Shown: positions 34,325 through 44,149 of the stretch, piece after piece
Layout: each line of letters opens with the position of its first letter
How positions within the stretch are numbered: position 1 is the stretch's first letter
Origin: an uncultured Verrucomicrobiota bacterium
GTDB taxonomy: Bacteria > Verrucomicrobiota > Verrucomicrobiia > Limisphaerales > UBA9464
Length of the DNA stretch: 64,000 bases
Assembly (NCBI GenBank): GCA_903910585.1
Contig: CAIWAH010000048.1
Span: 1 to 64,000, forward strand
Reading direction: 5' to 3'
Program-made: the position numbers and the translations under genes
The notes under the pieces: generated by a model
Told to the model about the DNA's origin: nothing
Databases searched by the model: none
The model's input: only the letters and a program-made list of their open reading frames with translations

Positions 34325-37030
34325 ATGTTCAGCCGTTTCGTGTGGGCGGGTTTCGTGGCGGTCGCGGTGGCACAGGCCGCCGAGCCGGACATCTCCGCCG
34401 ACCAGATGCCGCGGGTGCCGGCCACGGAACCGGACCGGGCCGCCGCGACATTCTTTTTCCGGCCGGGGTTTTCCGCAGAACTGGTCGCCGCCGAACCCCT
34501 GATCGCCAGCCCGGTGGCGGTGGATGTCGATGAACAGGGCCGCGCCTACGTCGTGGAGATGCGCGATTACTCGGAACGCCGCCCGGAACAGCTCGGGCGC
34601 ATCCGGCGGCTGGAGGACACCGATGGCGACGGCCGTTATGACCGCGCGACGGTGTTCGTCGCGGGCCTGCCGTGGCCCACCGCGGTCACCTGCTGGCGCG
34701 GCGGCGTGTTCATCGGCGCGACGCCGGATGTGATTTACGCCAAGGACACCGACGGCGACGGCGTCGCGGACGTGCGCGAGACGGTCTTCACCGGCTTTGC
34801 CAGCGACTACGCGCCCTTCGCCACGAACAAGCTCAATGTCCAGGCGCTGCTGAACTCCTTTCATTGGGGCGTGGACCAGCGCATTCACGGCGCGACGAGC
34901 GTGAGCGGCGGCAAGGTGCGGCGGGTGGACAGCCAATTCACCCGCGATTGGGTAGGCGGTGACGTGAGGAAGCGGACCACGGCCGGCGTCGCGACCAATC
35001 CGCCGCCTCACATCGGCGACTACCTCGACCTGCGCGGCCGTGATTTCTCCTTCGACCCGCGCACGCTCGAACTCCGGGCCGAACCCGGCGGTGGCCAGCA
35101 CGGAATGTCGTTTGACGACACCGGCCGCAAGTTCGTCTGCTCGAACTCCGATCATCTCCAGCTCATCGCCTTCAACGAGCTGGCCGCGCCCGCCAACCCG
35201 TTCCACGAGTTCCCTGCCGGCCGCAGCAGCATCGCCGCCGACGGTCCGGCCGCCGAGGTCTTCCGGCGCAGCCCCGACGAACCGTGGCGCGTTCTCCGCA
35301 CCCGCTGGCGGGTCACCGGTGTGGTCGAGGGCATGATCGAGGGCGGCGGCCGGGCGAGCGGCTACTTCACGGGCGCCACCGGCGCGACGATCTGTCGCGG
35401 CGACGCCTACGGCGACGCGTTCGCGGGCGACGCCTTCATCGCCGACTGCGGCAGCAATCTCGTCCACCGGAAGCGGCTGCGCCGGGCACCCGACGGGGTC
35501 TGGCTGATCGGTGAACGCGCGGCCGATGAACAGGACTCGGAGTTCCTCGCGAGCACCGACAACTGGTTCCGGCCCGTGCAGTTCTTCAACGCGCCCGACG
35601 GCTGCCTGTGGGTCGTGGACATGTATCGCGAGACCATCGAGCACCCGTGGTCGCTGCCGGCGAACCTGAAGAAGCACCTCGACCTCGACAGCGGACGCGA
35701 GCGCGGCCGGCTGTGGCGGATCGCGCCCAACGGGTTCAAGGTCCAGAGTTCGAGATTCAAGGTTGCCGATTCCGACACCGGCGCGTTGGTGAGCCTGCTG
35801 GCGCATCCCAACGCCTGGCATCGGGACACGGCCAGCCGGCTGCTGGTGGAGCGGGCGGACGCGAGCGCATCGCCGCTGCTCCGTTCCGCGGTTCGGGAAT
35901 CGGCGACCGCGCCGGGCCGGTTGCACGCGCTGCGGGTGCTGGCAGCGCTCGGCGGACTGGAAGAGGCCACGCTGGTCGCCGCCCTGCAGGATCGCGATGC
36001 CGCCGTCCGCCGCCACGCGATCCAGCTCACCGCCCAGCGCGGCGTGGATGGTCAGGTCCGCGTGACCACGCCCGCCGTCCGCGGCACCGTGGTCGCGCGC
36101 GCCGGGGCGGAAACGGACCCGCTCAACCAGCTGGAACTCGCGTTGGCGCTCGGTCACCTCCCCGTAGCGGAAAAGCTGCCTGCGCTCGCCCGGCTGCTGC
36201 GTTCGCAGTCCGGACCCGTGCTGTCCGCGGCCGCCCACGCCGGCGCCGGCACCGAGGCCCAGCTGTGGATTGCCCTCGCCGCTCCGCCCGCGGCGGCGGC
36301 GGGTTTGACCGAACTCGCCGGGATTCTCGGCCGCAAGGGTGACGCCGCCGATATGGCCTTGGTGGCGCGCTCATTGCGGGCCTGGACAGGCACACCCGGT
36401 TTGGAACCGGTTGCAGACGCCTTCGCCAAGGGATTGGTCCGGGGCGGGCATTCTCTGGGCAAGCTCTCCACGGCCGACGCGGAGCTGCTGCGCGCCGCCT
36501 GGCAACGCGCCACCAACCGGCCGGTCGCGCCCAAGGCCTTCGTGACCGGCCCGCGCGACACCAACCGCCTCGCGGTCATCGCGTCCTACCTGCCGGCGCT
36601 CGACCTGAAGGGCGATGCGCAGCGCGGCGCGGCGATTTTCCGGGAACGCTGCGTCACCTGCCACGCGCTCCGCGGGGAAGGCACCGCCCTCGGTCCTGAT
36701 CTGGCCTCGGTCGCGGCCAATGGCGGCGACAAGCTGCTCGTCTCCATCTTTGATCCCAATCGGGAAGTCGCGCCCAACTTCACCGCGTGGACCGTGGAAA
36801 CCGCGGAGGGCGAGACCCTCACGGGCCTGCTCGTCCGCGAAACCGATTCCGCAGTGACCCTCAAGCTCGCGGGCGGAACGGAGGCCGTGTTATCGCGCGC
36901 GCAGATCAAGGTGCTCCGGCAGGAATCCCGCTCGCTGATGCCGGAGGGACTGGAATCGGGGCTCACACCTTCCGATGTCGCGGGCCTTTTGGCGTGGCTT
37001 ACGGTGCGGCCGAACACCACCCCGCGATGA
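34325..37030 (+). CDS. PVC-type haem-binding CxxCH protein
   Basis: Exported protein of 901 residues belonging to the large membrane-bound dehydrogenase/PVC haem-binding family found in planctomycetes and verrucomicrobia. A signal peptide (about 1-19) leads into a beta-propeller (about 45-480). Its first blade reads PLIASPVAVDVDEQGRAYVVEMRDY, and calcium-like DTDGDGRYDRATVF and DTDGDGVADVRETVF follow. HEAT-like repeats (about 495-740) come next. The C-terminal cytochrome c domain has one haem site ERCVTCHAL (about 774-782), with a possible Met ligand in SLMPEGLESGLTP. These proteins are thought to oxidise sugars or pass electrons; the substrate is unknown. The next gene overlaps its stop by four bases. 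Confidence 0.92.
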   Translation: MFSRFVWAGFVAVAVAQAAEPDISADQMPRVPATEPDRAAATFFFRPGFSAELVAAEPLIASPVAVDVDEQGRAYVVEMRDYSERRPEQLGRIRRLEDTDGDGRYDRATVFVAGLPWPTAVTCWRGGVFIGATPDVIYAKDTDGDGVADVRETVFTGFASDYAPFATNKLNVQALLNSFHWGVDQRIHGATSVSGGKVRRVDSQFTRDWVGGDVRKRTTAGVATNPPPHIGDYLDLRGRDFSFDPRTLELRAEPGGGQHGMSFDDTGRKFVCSNSDHLQLIAFNELAAPANPFHEFPAGRSSIAADGPAAEVFRRSPDEPWRVLRTRWRVTGVVEGMIEGGGRASGYFTGATGATICRGDAYGDAFAGDAFIADCGSNLVHRKRLRRAPDGVWLIGERAADEQDSEFLASTDNWFRPVQFFNAPDGCLWVVDMYRETIEHPWSLPANLKKHLDLDSGRERGRLWRIAPNGFKVQSSRFKVADSDTGALVSLLAHPNAWHRDTASRLLVERADASASPLLRSAVRESATAPGRLHALRVLAALGGLEEATLVAALQDRDAAVRRHAIQLTAQRGVDGQVRVTTPAVRGTVVARAGAETDPLNQLELALALGHLPVAEKLPALARLLRSQSGPVLSAAAHAGAGTEAQLWIALAAPPAAAAGLTELAGILGRKGDAADMALVARSLRAWTGTPGLEPVADAFAKGLVRGGHSLGKLSTADAELLRAAWQRATNRPVAPKAFVTGPRDTNRLAVIASYLPALDLKGDAQRGAAIFRERCVTCHALRGEGTALGPDLASVAANGGDKLLVSIFDPNREVAPNFTAWTVETAEGETLTGLLVRETDSAVTLKLAGGTEAVLSRAQIKVLRQESRSLMPEGLESGLTPSDVAGLLAWLTVRPNTTPR

Positions 37031-37473
37031 ACGCCGTCTTCTGCTGTCCCCGCTGCAACACCGCCCTCGGCACCCCCGACAATCCGCGGCCGGAACCGCT
37101 GCCGCCCTGTTCCCACTGCGGCTGGAGCCGGGCGGCCGTGCCCGGGCGGAACTGGAACCTCGGCCTGTGGCTCACCGCGGGCATGTTCGCGCTGCTGGGG
37201 CTTGGGGCGGGCGGGTTCACGGCCCACTCCAAGGTGGCGGTGCTGTTCACGCTGATCCTGTGCGGTCCGGTGGCCACCGTGGGCATCGCGCGGCGCTTCT
37301 CGGAAGGCTGGGTGCCGCTCACCGCCGCCTACACGGTCGGCTTGGCGGCTGGCTTCGTCTTTCTGTCCGACGGGGAAACCTTCACCCCGGGCAACCTCCG
37401 TTTTCCCCTCGCGGCCGCGGCCGGCAGTTTGCTCCTCGGCTGGCTGGTCGGCTGGTTGAAACATTCCGAGTGA
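37027..37473 (+). CDS. Zinc-ribbon membrane protein
   Basis: Protein of 148 residues. The N-terminal zinc ribbon has CCPRC and, 17 residues later, CSHC (Cys at about 7, 10, 28 and 31). Four hydrophobic segments follow (about 46-63, 67-86, 93-113 and 123-143). The start ATG overlaps the stop of the PVC haem protein (ATGA), so the two are translationally coupled. No family name is recognised; a role linked to the haem protein is only inferred from coupling. Confidence 0.78.
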   Translation: MNAVFCCPRCNTALGTPDNPRPEPLPPCSHCGWSRAAVPGRNWNLGLWLTAGMFALLGLGAGGFTAHSKVAVLFTLILCGPVATVGIARRFSEGWVPLTAAYTVGLAAGFVFLSDGETFTPGNLRFPLAAAAGSLLLGWLVGWLKHSE

Positions 37474-37501
37474 CACCTTCACGCTTCAACGGTTGCCCGG
37501 C

Positions 37502-38227
37502 TTAATCCTTCCAGCGCCCGCAGCAGATCCGCCAATTCCTCGTCCACGCTGCTGTCGTCGGGTTGGGTTTCGCGGACTTCCTCGCGCAGGGCTTCGCAGG
37601 GCGTTCGCGGAGGCGGTGCAGCGCGACCTTGAAGGCACCGCCGCTCAAGCCGACCGTGCGGCCGGCGGTGTCGTAGTCGGCCTGGCTGGCACCCGCGGTC
37701 AGGAAAGGACGCAGCGCGGCGAATTCGGCGTCCTTACCCCGGTGGGCATAGGCGGCGGCTACGCGGGCGAGGGCACGTTCGAGCAGCGTGAGCGCCCATT
37801 GCCGGTCGAAGTAGTGCTCCGGCGTTTCCTCCAAGGCGGGTTCCTCGCGGAACCAATCCTCGGCTTCGGCGGCATCGAACGACACCACCCGGCCGCCGCC
37901 GCGGCGCTCGGCGCCGGCCTTCACCTGTTCGTCGCGCAGGTGCCGGCGGAACACGGTGAGCAGGAAGGTGCGGAGCCGGCCGCGTTCGGCGTCGGCGCGG
38001 TCGAACAGGCGCTGGTGCAGCACGGCGGCAAAGAAGCCCTGCACGGCGTCCTCGGCATCGGCGGGGGCGAGTCCGGCCCGACGCGCCCACGCGTAGAGCG
38101 GGAACCAGTAGGCGGCACAGAGTTCCTCCAGCGCGGCAGGGGCCCCCGCGCCGCCGGACCGCGCCTGCAGCACAAGGCTCCAGCGGGTCGGGGCAAAGGC
38201 GGCGGGGGCGGGTGAGTCACCGGGCAC
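37502..38227 (-). CDS. ECF-type RNA polymerase sigma factor, PVC type, C-terminus frameshifted
   Basis: Sigma-70-family protein of about 241 residues. The region 2 equivalent is APTRWSLVLQARSGG through CAAYWFPLYAWARRAGLAPADAEDAVQGFF. The region 4 helix-turn-helix is about 185-215 (DYDTAGRTVGLSGGAFKVALHRLRER). The 23 or so residues between them, with WALTLLERALARVAAAY, are typical of verrucomicrobial and planctomycete sigma factors that accompany protein kinases. After RLRER the frame gives Pro/Lys/Trp-rich sequence. One base shift earlier would give EALREEVRETQPDDSS and DEELADLLRALEG up to a stop at 37479-37481, so a single base is probably missing near 37605. GTG 38227 is the likely start. 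Confidence 0.82.
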   Translation of the reverse strand: MPGDSPAPAAFAPTRWSLVLQARSGGAGAPAALEELCAAYWFPLYAWARRAGLAPADAEDAVQGFFAAVLHQRLFDRADAERGRLRTFLLTVFRRHLRDEQVKAGAERRGGGRVVSFDAAEAEDWFREEPALEETPEHYFDRQWALTLLERALARVAAAYAHRGKDAEFAALRPFLTAGASQADYDTAGRTVGLSGGAFKVALHRLRERPAKPCARKSAKPNPTTAAWTRNWRICCGRWKD

Positions 38228-38399
38228 CTGAAAAAAGTAGGGGCGGAGGTGTAACCGCGCCAGCGGCGTTCCCAAGAAGGGGGTGCAAGATGAAGAAGGA
38301 AACGTCAGTGGCGGTTAGGCAAGACCCTGCAACCGGAGGAGAAGAGGTCACGAAGCTCACTTTGGGGAAAGTGAGCCGCCGGAAGTCGGCTGAGGAAGC

Positions 38400-38697
38400 C
38401 CGCCCTCACCCTGACCCTCTCCCCCGGGAAGAGGGAATCGCTCGCTGGGCCACAGCAAGTTCACAGGCATCGCTGTCGAGGACTGCGCTGCGGACCGCTG
38501 GATCGGAGAGTCCCGCGAGCGGAGGCGATTCGCTCCGTGATCGTCTCCCTCTCCGCCCGCCGGAGCGGGGGGAGCGGGCCGGGGAGAGGTGGGTTCCGAA
38601 AGGGCTGAGAACGTCGTTGGGGCCGACTTCGGTCCGCCCGGGACAGCCTGGCAGGCTGTCCTGCTTTGCCGGCGGCTGGAAATCCGCCGCTCCGGGG
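38400..38697. repeat. Non-coding repeat-rich leader (HPDPLP-type and palindromes)
   Basis: Between the sigma factor and the propeller gene the sequence 38228-38697 does not look like coding DNA. CCCTCACCCTGACCCTCTCC (from about 38403) belongs to a widely dispersed type of repeat that translates as PHPDPLPREEG. Near 38560-38595 lies a matching GC-rich CCCGCCGGAGCGGGGGGAGC half. A perfect stem GGACAGCCT-GGC-AGGCTGTCC stands at 38641-38661, followed by GGCGG/CCGCC arms. The frame of the downstream gene remains open through it from ATG 38290, which is why the 5' end of that gene is ambiguous. Confidence 0.6.
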
Positions 38698-41600
38698 GTG
38701 CTGCTGGCGCTGACATTGTTCCGGGCATCGTCAGCGGAACCTCCCGTCACGACGGTGGGCTTTCTCAATCTGTCCCGGCCGGAGGCGCCCGGCACCCTGC
38801 TGAGTCACCCGGCGACCAATGACTCCGCCACGCTCGGTCGCACGACGACGATCAACTACATCAACGGCTGGCTGATCATCGGCGCCGAGGAACCGGGCTC
38901 GGCTCCCAACTCGGACCGCCTGCGCCGCGTGTATGACATTTCCGACCCGGCCCACCCGGTGCGCCGTTTCCCCTCGGACTTCGACCTAAACTATCCCGAC
39001 AACCGCTGGACGTTCGGCAACGATGGTTGGGACGCCCACGGAAGCGCCCAGAGCGGTCCCTACCTGCTGCCAAACGTGCTGCGGGTTAATTCGTTTGGCG
39101 CTCCCGTGGAACTGGGCGGCACCAGCGGCATTCCCAATCTCGGCGAGATGGCTCTCGGCTACAACCGCTCCAGCCAGGCCGGGCCGTGGGAAGCGACGAT
39201 GCTGTGGTATGGCACGCCGAACCAGCAGATGCAGGTCCGGCGGGTCGGCCTGAGTTCCGGTGGCGCCGCGGAATTCCATACCCTGGCCACGTTCGACCAC
39301 GTCGGTGCCTTCGGCGGCGGCGACTGGCACCCGATGTTCTTCGGAGACCTGCTGATCTACGCCCGCAGCGGCGGTGCGGCCCGCGACGGCGTAGTCGTTT
39401 ACCGGCTCGAATATCACGACCCAAACGACGACGGCACGCTGGATTCCGTGACGCCGAACTTTGTCAGCTCGCTGCCGGGCGGCTTTCAGGGCTACTGGCC
39501 GAACCTGTTCAGCGACGGCAACGGGCTTTATGTGATCGGGTCGGCGACCGACATCCTCACTTCGGCCGACATCACGGCAGCGGCCAGCGCCGCGGGCGGC
39601 CCGGTCGTGCCCGGCCCGACGCTGACCATTCCGGGGTTTTCAAATGCGTCGTATCCGGTCTATCAGGACCAGTTCGGGTTCATCCACAACCGGAAGATCA
39701 ACCTGACGCAGTTCCTAGCCGGCCAGGGCGCGAGCTCGATCGTGCTCACCTTGGACGAGGTCGGCACCGGTGTGGACACGACCCAGATGAGCCTGCCGCT
39801 CGGGAATCTCTGGATCACGGGCGGCTATCCGAACCAGCCGCGGACGCAGGGCATGGCGGTGTGGGTTCACCAGCAGGGACCGGACACGAACGCCCCGGCG
39901 GTCACCTTTCACATCCCGCAGGCCAACCGCACCAGCTACCCGCGCTTCGCCCCGCTCAGCTTCCTGCTGCACGAACATCCTCGGAACGGCGGGCTTCGTA
40001 ACGGCATCGATTTCACCGTGCGGCCGGTCGCGGCCGACGGCACGACGCTGGGAGCGTTCGTGCCCGGCTACCTCATCCACGACTTCGCGGGTGTGCTGAC
40101 CTTCACCCCGAGCACCGGCCTGGCCGCCGCCACCACCTACCAGGTGGATTTCCATTCCGATGTCTCCGATCCGCTGCAACCGGTCGGCTTCCAGGACGCC
40201 GCCGGCAACCGGATGGCGCCCTACTCTTTCCGCTTCTCCACCGGCGGGGGCGTGGACGCGTTGCCCGCACCGCAGATCAACGCGTTCACCGCGAACGACT
40301 ACAAGCCGGAGCCGGGCGAATCCTTCACGGTGAACGCCACCGCGAGCGGCACGGGCCCGGTCGAGTTCCGCTTCAACTTCGCCGGCACCTGGTCCGATTG
40401 GGCGGCGCATTCCACGACGAACCACGCCTACGCCAATGCCGGCCGTCACCGCGTGCTGGTGCAGGCCCGCGATGCGAGCGGCCTCGTCGCCACCGGGCCG
40501 CTGAACCTCCTCGTGCTGACGCCGCCCGCCGGACCGCGGCCGACGCACAGTTCGACCCTGGCCATCGGCGACGACGGCGCCGCGGGTCGCCGGGTCTGGG
40601 TGGTGAATCCGGACGCAAACACGGTGACCGTGCTGAACGCGACGAATGGCGCCGCCGTGGCCGAACACGTCGTCGGCCAGAATCCCCGCGCCATTGCCCG
40701 CGACGCGCAGGGCCGCTACTGGGTGACCTGCATGGGCTCGGATGAGATCCGCGTGCTCAACGCCGACGGCACCACGGCACACAGCCTCGCGCTGCCCTAC
40801 GGCTCCGCCCCCTTCGGTGTCGCCTCGTCGTCCGATGGCCAGTCGCTGTTCGTCTCCCTTTACGGCTCCGGCCGGCTGCGCCGCTACACGGCCGCCGATC
40901 CCGCCGCCGCGCCGCTCGACATTGCCACGCCGTTCCCGACCCCACGCGCCCTCGCGGTGAGCGGGGATGGCCAGCGCGTGCTGGTCACCCGATTCATCTC
41001 CCCGGAACTCGAAGGCGAGGTGGGCGAATTCGCTGGCTCCACTCTGGCCCACGTTCGGACATTCCGCCTTTCCAGCGCCAACTCGACCGATGGGGGCGAC
41101 CGCGCCGCGGGCGTGCCCAATTACCTTGCCGGCATCGCGATCTCGCCCGACGGCACCCGGGCGGCCGTCGTGTCAAAGCAGGACAACGTGCAGCGCGGCA
41201 CCTTCTTCGGCGTGGGCAATCTCACGCACGAGACCACGGTTCGCGCCGTCGTGTCGTTCCTGAACCTCGAGGCGAATCAGGAAATTCGCCACGCCCGCCG
41301 CGACTTCGACAACTCCGACAGCCCCAGTGCGGTCGCCTACACGCCGCTCGGTGACACGCTGCTGGTGACGTTCCAGGGCAACAACCGCGTCGTCGGCCTT
41401 GATGCGTTGAATCTCGATCCCGTCACCGGGAACTCCGCCCAAGGCGCGACCCTGACCTCGCCCGTGGTGAAGACCGTGGAAGCCGCAACCGGCCTGGCGC
41501 CCCAAGGACTGCTGGTCGATCCCGGGGAGAACGGATCTACGTCCAGAACTTCATGGGGCGCTCCGTCACCGTGTTCGACGGCCATCCGTTGCTGGGAGAA

Positions 41601-41762
41601 AACCGCACCGCGCTGCCCACCGAGGCAACCCCCGGGACGGTCGGCACCGAGCCGCTTCCGCTTCCGGTGCTGACGGGCAAACGCATCTTCTACAACGCCG
41701 CCGACACGCGGATGAGCGCCGACGGCTACCTCAGTTGCGCGAGCTGCCATGTGGATGGCGGC
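38698..41762 (+). pseudogene. Exported beta-propeller/cytochrome c protein, frameshifted and 3'-truncated
   Basis: Starting at GTG 38698 an abbreviated signal peptide (LLALTLFRASSAEP) leads into about 940 residues of secreted protein. These comprise an N-terminal propeller-like part, an Ig-like middle (about 435-600), and YVTN-type propeller repeats (for example WVVNPDANTVTVLNATNGA and DEIRVLNADGTTAHS). At about 41521-41528 (GATCCCGGGGAG) one G seems lost. The other frame then resumes with RIYVQNFMGRSVTVFDGHPL, and later LSCASCHVDGG, a CxxCH haem site. The homology ends at 41762, where transposase sequence begins. The 5' end abuts repeats, so it too may be damaged. Intact relatives continue as a haem-bearing domain. 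Confidence 0.72.
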
Positions 41763-41970
41763 ACCTGCCAGCCGGTCTTCTCGCAGGCCTCGCCGAGAGT
41801 GACCAGGCAGCACGTGCGGTCCTGGTCATCGTTGAACCTGGGTTCGCGCCGGTCGCCCCGGCTCATGGGACGACAGAGGGCACCGGGGAACTGGAGGCGC
41901 AACGGGAGGGACCTGGCCCGGACCACACCGCCCGCCCGCGCGATGGTCACTGGTTAGAACTGACCCCTTT
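41763..41970 (-). mobile_element. N-terminal fragment of a REP-associated (Y1/IS200-like) transposase
   Basis: Read on the minus strand, codons between about 41950 and 41763 give LPLRLQFPGALCRPMSRGDR, REPRFNDDQDR, then LVTLGEACEKTGWQV. This is the classic start of a Y1_Tnp/RAYT transposase (PLR-EFPGALYHV-SRGDRRE-IF). The gene is cut after about 60 codons at the junction with the cytochrome gene, so the HUH and tyrosine catalytic parts are absent. Upstream, AAAAGGGGTCAGTTCTAACC (41970 leftwards) resembles leader sequence often seen before such transposases. It cannot move by itself. Confidence 0.68.
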
Positions 41971-42012
41971 TCTGGCGGGTGTGCTGCCAGCACCCGCAGC
42001 AGGTGCAATGCC

Positions 42013-42387
42013 TCAGTTGGGCTTCAGCAGGAACCCGTGGACCTGGGTAGTGCCGTTCTTGGTCAGCGAGCCGTAGCCCACCACCCAGTGGGAATCGTTG
42101 ATGCCAGTAGGCCGGTCCAAGACCCATGAACCGCCACCAACCACGGTGACATTGGAGAGTGTCGGAGCCCCGGTTTCGACGTATTGCAGATCAATCGAAT
42201 AGCGGCCGTCGTTCCACCAGAGGACCGGCACGTAGCGGGCGACCGCGTTGCTGAAACGCCACCCGGCCACAATGCCGCTGTTGCTGATGCCCACGGCCCC
42301 AGAGGTCGAGGTCTGGTAGGCGTAGAACTGCGCGTAGGCGGTGTTGGGCGCGCCGTGGCCCAACCAGAGCACGGCCTGGCCGTTCAT
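42013..42387 (-). pseudogene. Detached C-terminal fragment of the HAF-repeat surface protein
   Basis: An ATG at 42385-42387 overlaps the stop of the pseudopilin gene and starts a 124-residue frame. It is nearly identical to the last 120 or so residues of the protein ending at 44196: QAVLWLGHGAPNTAYAQFYA, then GISNSGIVAGWRFSNAVA (a HAF repeat), [20 protein letters not shown] and HGFLLKPN. Differences are scattered (GRYS for GSYS, ETGAPTLSNVTVVGG for [15 protein letters not shown]). There is no signal peptide, so an exported product is unlikely. It is the distal piece of a tandem rearrangement. Confidence 0.75.
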
Positions 42388-43211
42388 TTCAGGTAGGCAG
42401 TGGCGTGTTCCCAGACCCAGAGCAGATCCTGCTTTTGGCTGCCAGGCATTATACCTACGTAGGTGGTGCGCGTGACTGGCAAGCGAGTGCTTTCGTTGAT
42501 CCATTTATGGCGTTCGACGTGACCGTCAGCGAATGAGAAAGTTCCGCCCTTGCTATGACGAGAGGTGGGAAGCTCATCCCACGCGATGGGTTTTGGAATC
42601 ACATTGAACTTTCCATCCCCGATTGCGTCATCGTGTTCATCCGTGAAAACGAATGCGTTGGCCGTAGCTATTCGTCGGAAATCTGACAGTTTCTGCTGCA
42701 CCTCCTGAGAGTCGGCCGAAATGCCATCCACAGGGTTCATGTATTCGTTAATGGAATAGGACCTGACCCTTGAACGCCGCTTGCCGTCCAGCAAGATGTA
42801 GCTCTGATCGGCTGGACATTTGTAGCTGCCTACAGCCCGGACATACGGACCCAGCCTGCCTGGCCCATCCTTGAGCAGCAGCGCGGTGTTCGTGGACTGC
42901 CACCGTAACACTTGGGCAGGCGTCGTCTCGTAGGCCATCATCCCCTCAACCCACATGGGGACTTCCGACAGGGCATTGGGGTAGTTGGCGTTCGGTGGCA
43001 GTTCGTCCCTGTTGTCGTGGGCATAGCTCAGCCACGCGAACTGAAGTTGCCGCAGGTTGTTCAAGCAACCGGCGGTCAGCGCCTGGGCTTTGGCTTTGCC
43101 CAGGGCGGGCAGCAGCAGCCCCGCTAGGATCGCGATGATCGCGATCACCACGAGGAGCTCGATCAAAGTGAAGGCGTGATGCGGCTTACTTGTTGGGCGC
43201 AAGGGGCTCAT
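42384..43211 (-). CDS. Type II secretion-like pseudopilin, copy B
   Basis: Protein of 275 residues. The prepilin signal [22 protein letters not shown] has Ala where the usual Gly precedes the cleaved Phe. The mature protein begins with the hydrophobic helix, then [19 protein letters not shown]. The C-terminal part contains [17 protein letters not shown] and [13 protein letters not shown], the verrucomicrobial and planctomycete DUF1559-like pseudopilin ending. These proteins are inserted in the inner membrane and assembled into pseudopili or used as surface proteins. It is a close paralogue of copy A (43300-44136), from which it is separated by 88 bases. Lower G+C than the window average suggests later acquisition. 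Confidence 0.9.
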   Translation of the reverse strand: MSPLRPTSKPHHAFTLIELLVVIAIIAILAGLLLPALGKAKAQALTAGCLNNLRQLQFAWLSYAHDNRDELPPNANYPNALSEVPMWVEGMMAYETTPAQVLRWQSTNTALLLKDGPGRLGPYVRAVGSYKCPADQSYILLDGKRRSRVRSYSINEYMNPVDGISADSQEVQQKLSDFRRIATANAFVFTDEHDDAIGDGKFNVIPKPIAWDELPTSRHSKGGTFSFADGHVERHKWINESTRLPVTRTTYVGIMPGSQKQDLLWVWEHATAYLK

Positions 43212-43223
43212 GTTTCGAAAAAG

Positions 43224-43252
43224 GGGTGCTGGCGGGTGTGCCGCCAGCACCC
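43224..43252 (-). terminator. Hairpin between the pseudopilin genes
   Basis: Perfect 12-base arms GGGTGCTGGCGG (43224-43235) and CCGCCAGCACCC (43241-43252) enclose a five-base loop. On the minus strand the stem is followed by CCTTTTTC, so it reads as an intrinsic terminator or a transcript-stabilising hairpin after copy A. The same hairpin occurs at 44150-44178 and, truncated, at 41972-41990, each time after the HGFLLKPN tail sequence. Confidence 0.65.
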
Positions 43253-43257
43253 ATAGC

Positions 43258-43298
43258 AGGTGCAATGCCTCAGTTGGCTTCAGCCGGAAGCCGTGCAT
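43258..43298 (-). pseudogene. Twelve-codon tail remnant of the HAF-repeat protein
   Basis: Directly after the stop of pseudopilin copy A, the minus strand reads HGFRLKP then a shifted AACTGAGGCATTGCACCTGC. In the intact gene the end is HGFLLKPN, stop, GGCATCGCACCTGC. One C has been lost. It is the left-over junction of the duplication that produced the two pseudopilin genes. Confidence 0.6.
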
Positions 43299-43299
43299 T

Positions 43300-44136
43300 T
43301 CATTTCAGGTAGGCAGTCGCGTGCTCGAAGACCCAGCGAATGTCGCGGTTGTCGGCGCTGCCGCCGCCGGCTTGGGATTTTCGCTCGACCGGGAACCGGG
43401 TGCGCGGATCCACCCACTTGTGGGACTCCACATGACCATCCGCGAAGGAGAAAGCTCCCAGGCCACGATGGCGGGTCGCCGGCCATTGATCCCATGCTAC
43501 TGGTTGCGGGTTCACTGCGAATTTTCCGTCGTTAATACTATCCTCATGTTCGTCCGTGAAAACGAACGCCGAGCTTTGTGGTAAACTTCTGAAGTCTGAT
43601 AACCGCTTTTGCACTTCTTGCGGAATTCCGTTTGGCATGGCTGAAATCCCGTCCACCGAATTCATGTATTCATTGATGGAATAGGAACGGACCCGGCCCT
43701 GCCGTTTGCCGTCCAGAACGATGTAGCTGCGGTCGCTGGGGCATTTATAGCTTCCGGCAGCCCGGACATACGGGCCAAGCCGGCCCGGCCCGTCCTTCAA
43801 AAGGAGGGCCGTGTTGGTGGACTGCCCATGGAGCAACGCGGGGGGCGTTGTCTCGTAGGCCATCATGCCCTCGACCCACATGAGCACCTCCGACAGGGCA
43901 TTGGGATAGTTGGCGTTGGGTGGCAGCTCGTCATTGTTGTCGTGCGCATAGCTCAGCCAGGCAAACTGAAGTTGTCTTAGGTTGTTCAGGCAGGCCGTGG
44001 TCTGGGCCTGCGCTTTGGCTTTGCCCAGGGCGGGCAACAGCAGCCCCGCCAGGATGGCGATGATGGCAATGACCACCAGCAACTCGATCAGCGTGAAGGC
44101 CGGCTGAGGATGTTTCGTTTGGCGCTGGGCATTCAT
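43300..44136 (-). CDS. Type II secretion-like pseudopilin, copy A
   Basis: Protein of 278 residues from ATG 44136. The prepilin motif [16 protein letters not shown] has Ala before the conserved Phe and Glu5, as in copy B. Then follow [40 protein letters not shown], the cysteine-bearing [17 protein letters not shown], and the C-terminal [14 protein letters not shown] and [13 protein letters not shown]. Most of the sequence is the same as copy B, with clustered differences near the C-terminus. It follows the HAF-repeat gene by 59 bases including a hairpin, so the two could be functionally paired. No secretion ATPase or prepilin peptidase gene is in the window. Confidence 0.9.
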   Translation of the reverse strand: MNAQRQTKHPQPAFTLIELLVVIAIIAILAGLLLPALGKAKAQAQTTACLNNLRQLQFAWLSYAHDNNDELPPNANYPNALSEVLMWVEGMMAYETTPPALLHGQSTNTALLLKDGPGRLGPYVRAAGSYKCPSDRSYIVLDGKRQGRVRSYSINEYMNSVDGISAMPNGIPQEVQKRLSDFRSLPQSSAFVFTDEHEDSINDGKFAVNPQPVAWDQWPATRHRGLGAFSFADGHVESHKWVDPRTRFPVERKSQAGGGSADNRDIRWVFEHATAYLK

Positions 44137-44149
44137 GGCGGGATTGAAA

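Noticed and set aside
33248-36238. 996-codon antisense frame across the S8 protease and PVC haem genes
   Set aside because: It runs over two well-defined genes and an intergenic gap, and the translation is Arg/Gly/Val-rich without domains.
38290-38697. ATG 38290 as the true start of the propeller/cytochrome gene
   Set aside because: The extra 136 residues are repeat-derived, low in complexity and place the signal peptide internally. GTG 38698 is preferred although the real start may be destroyed.
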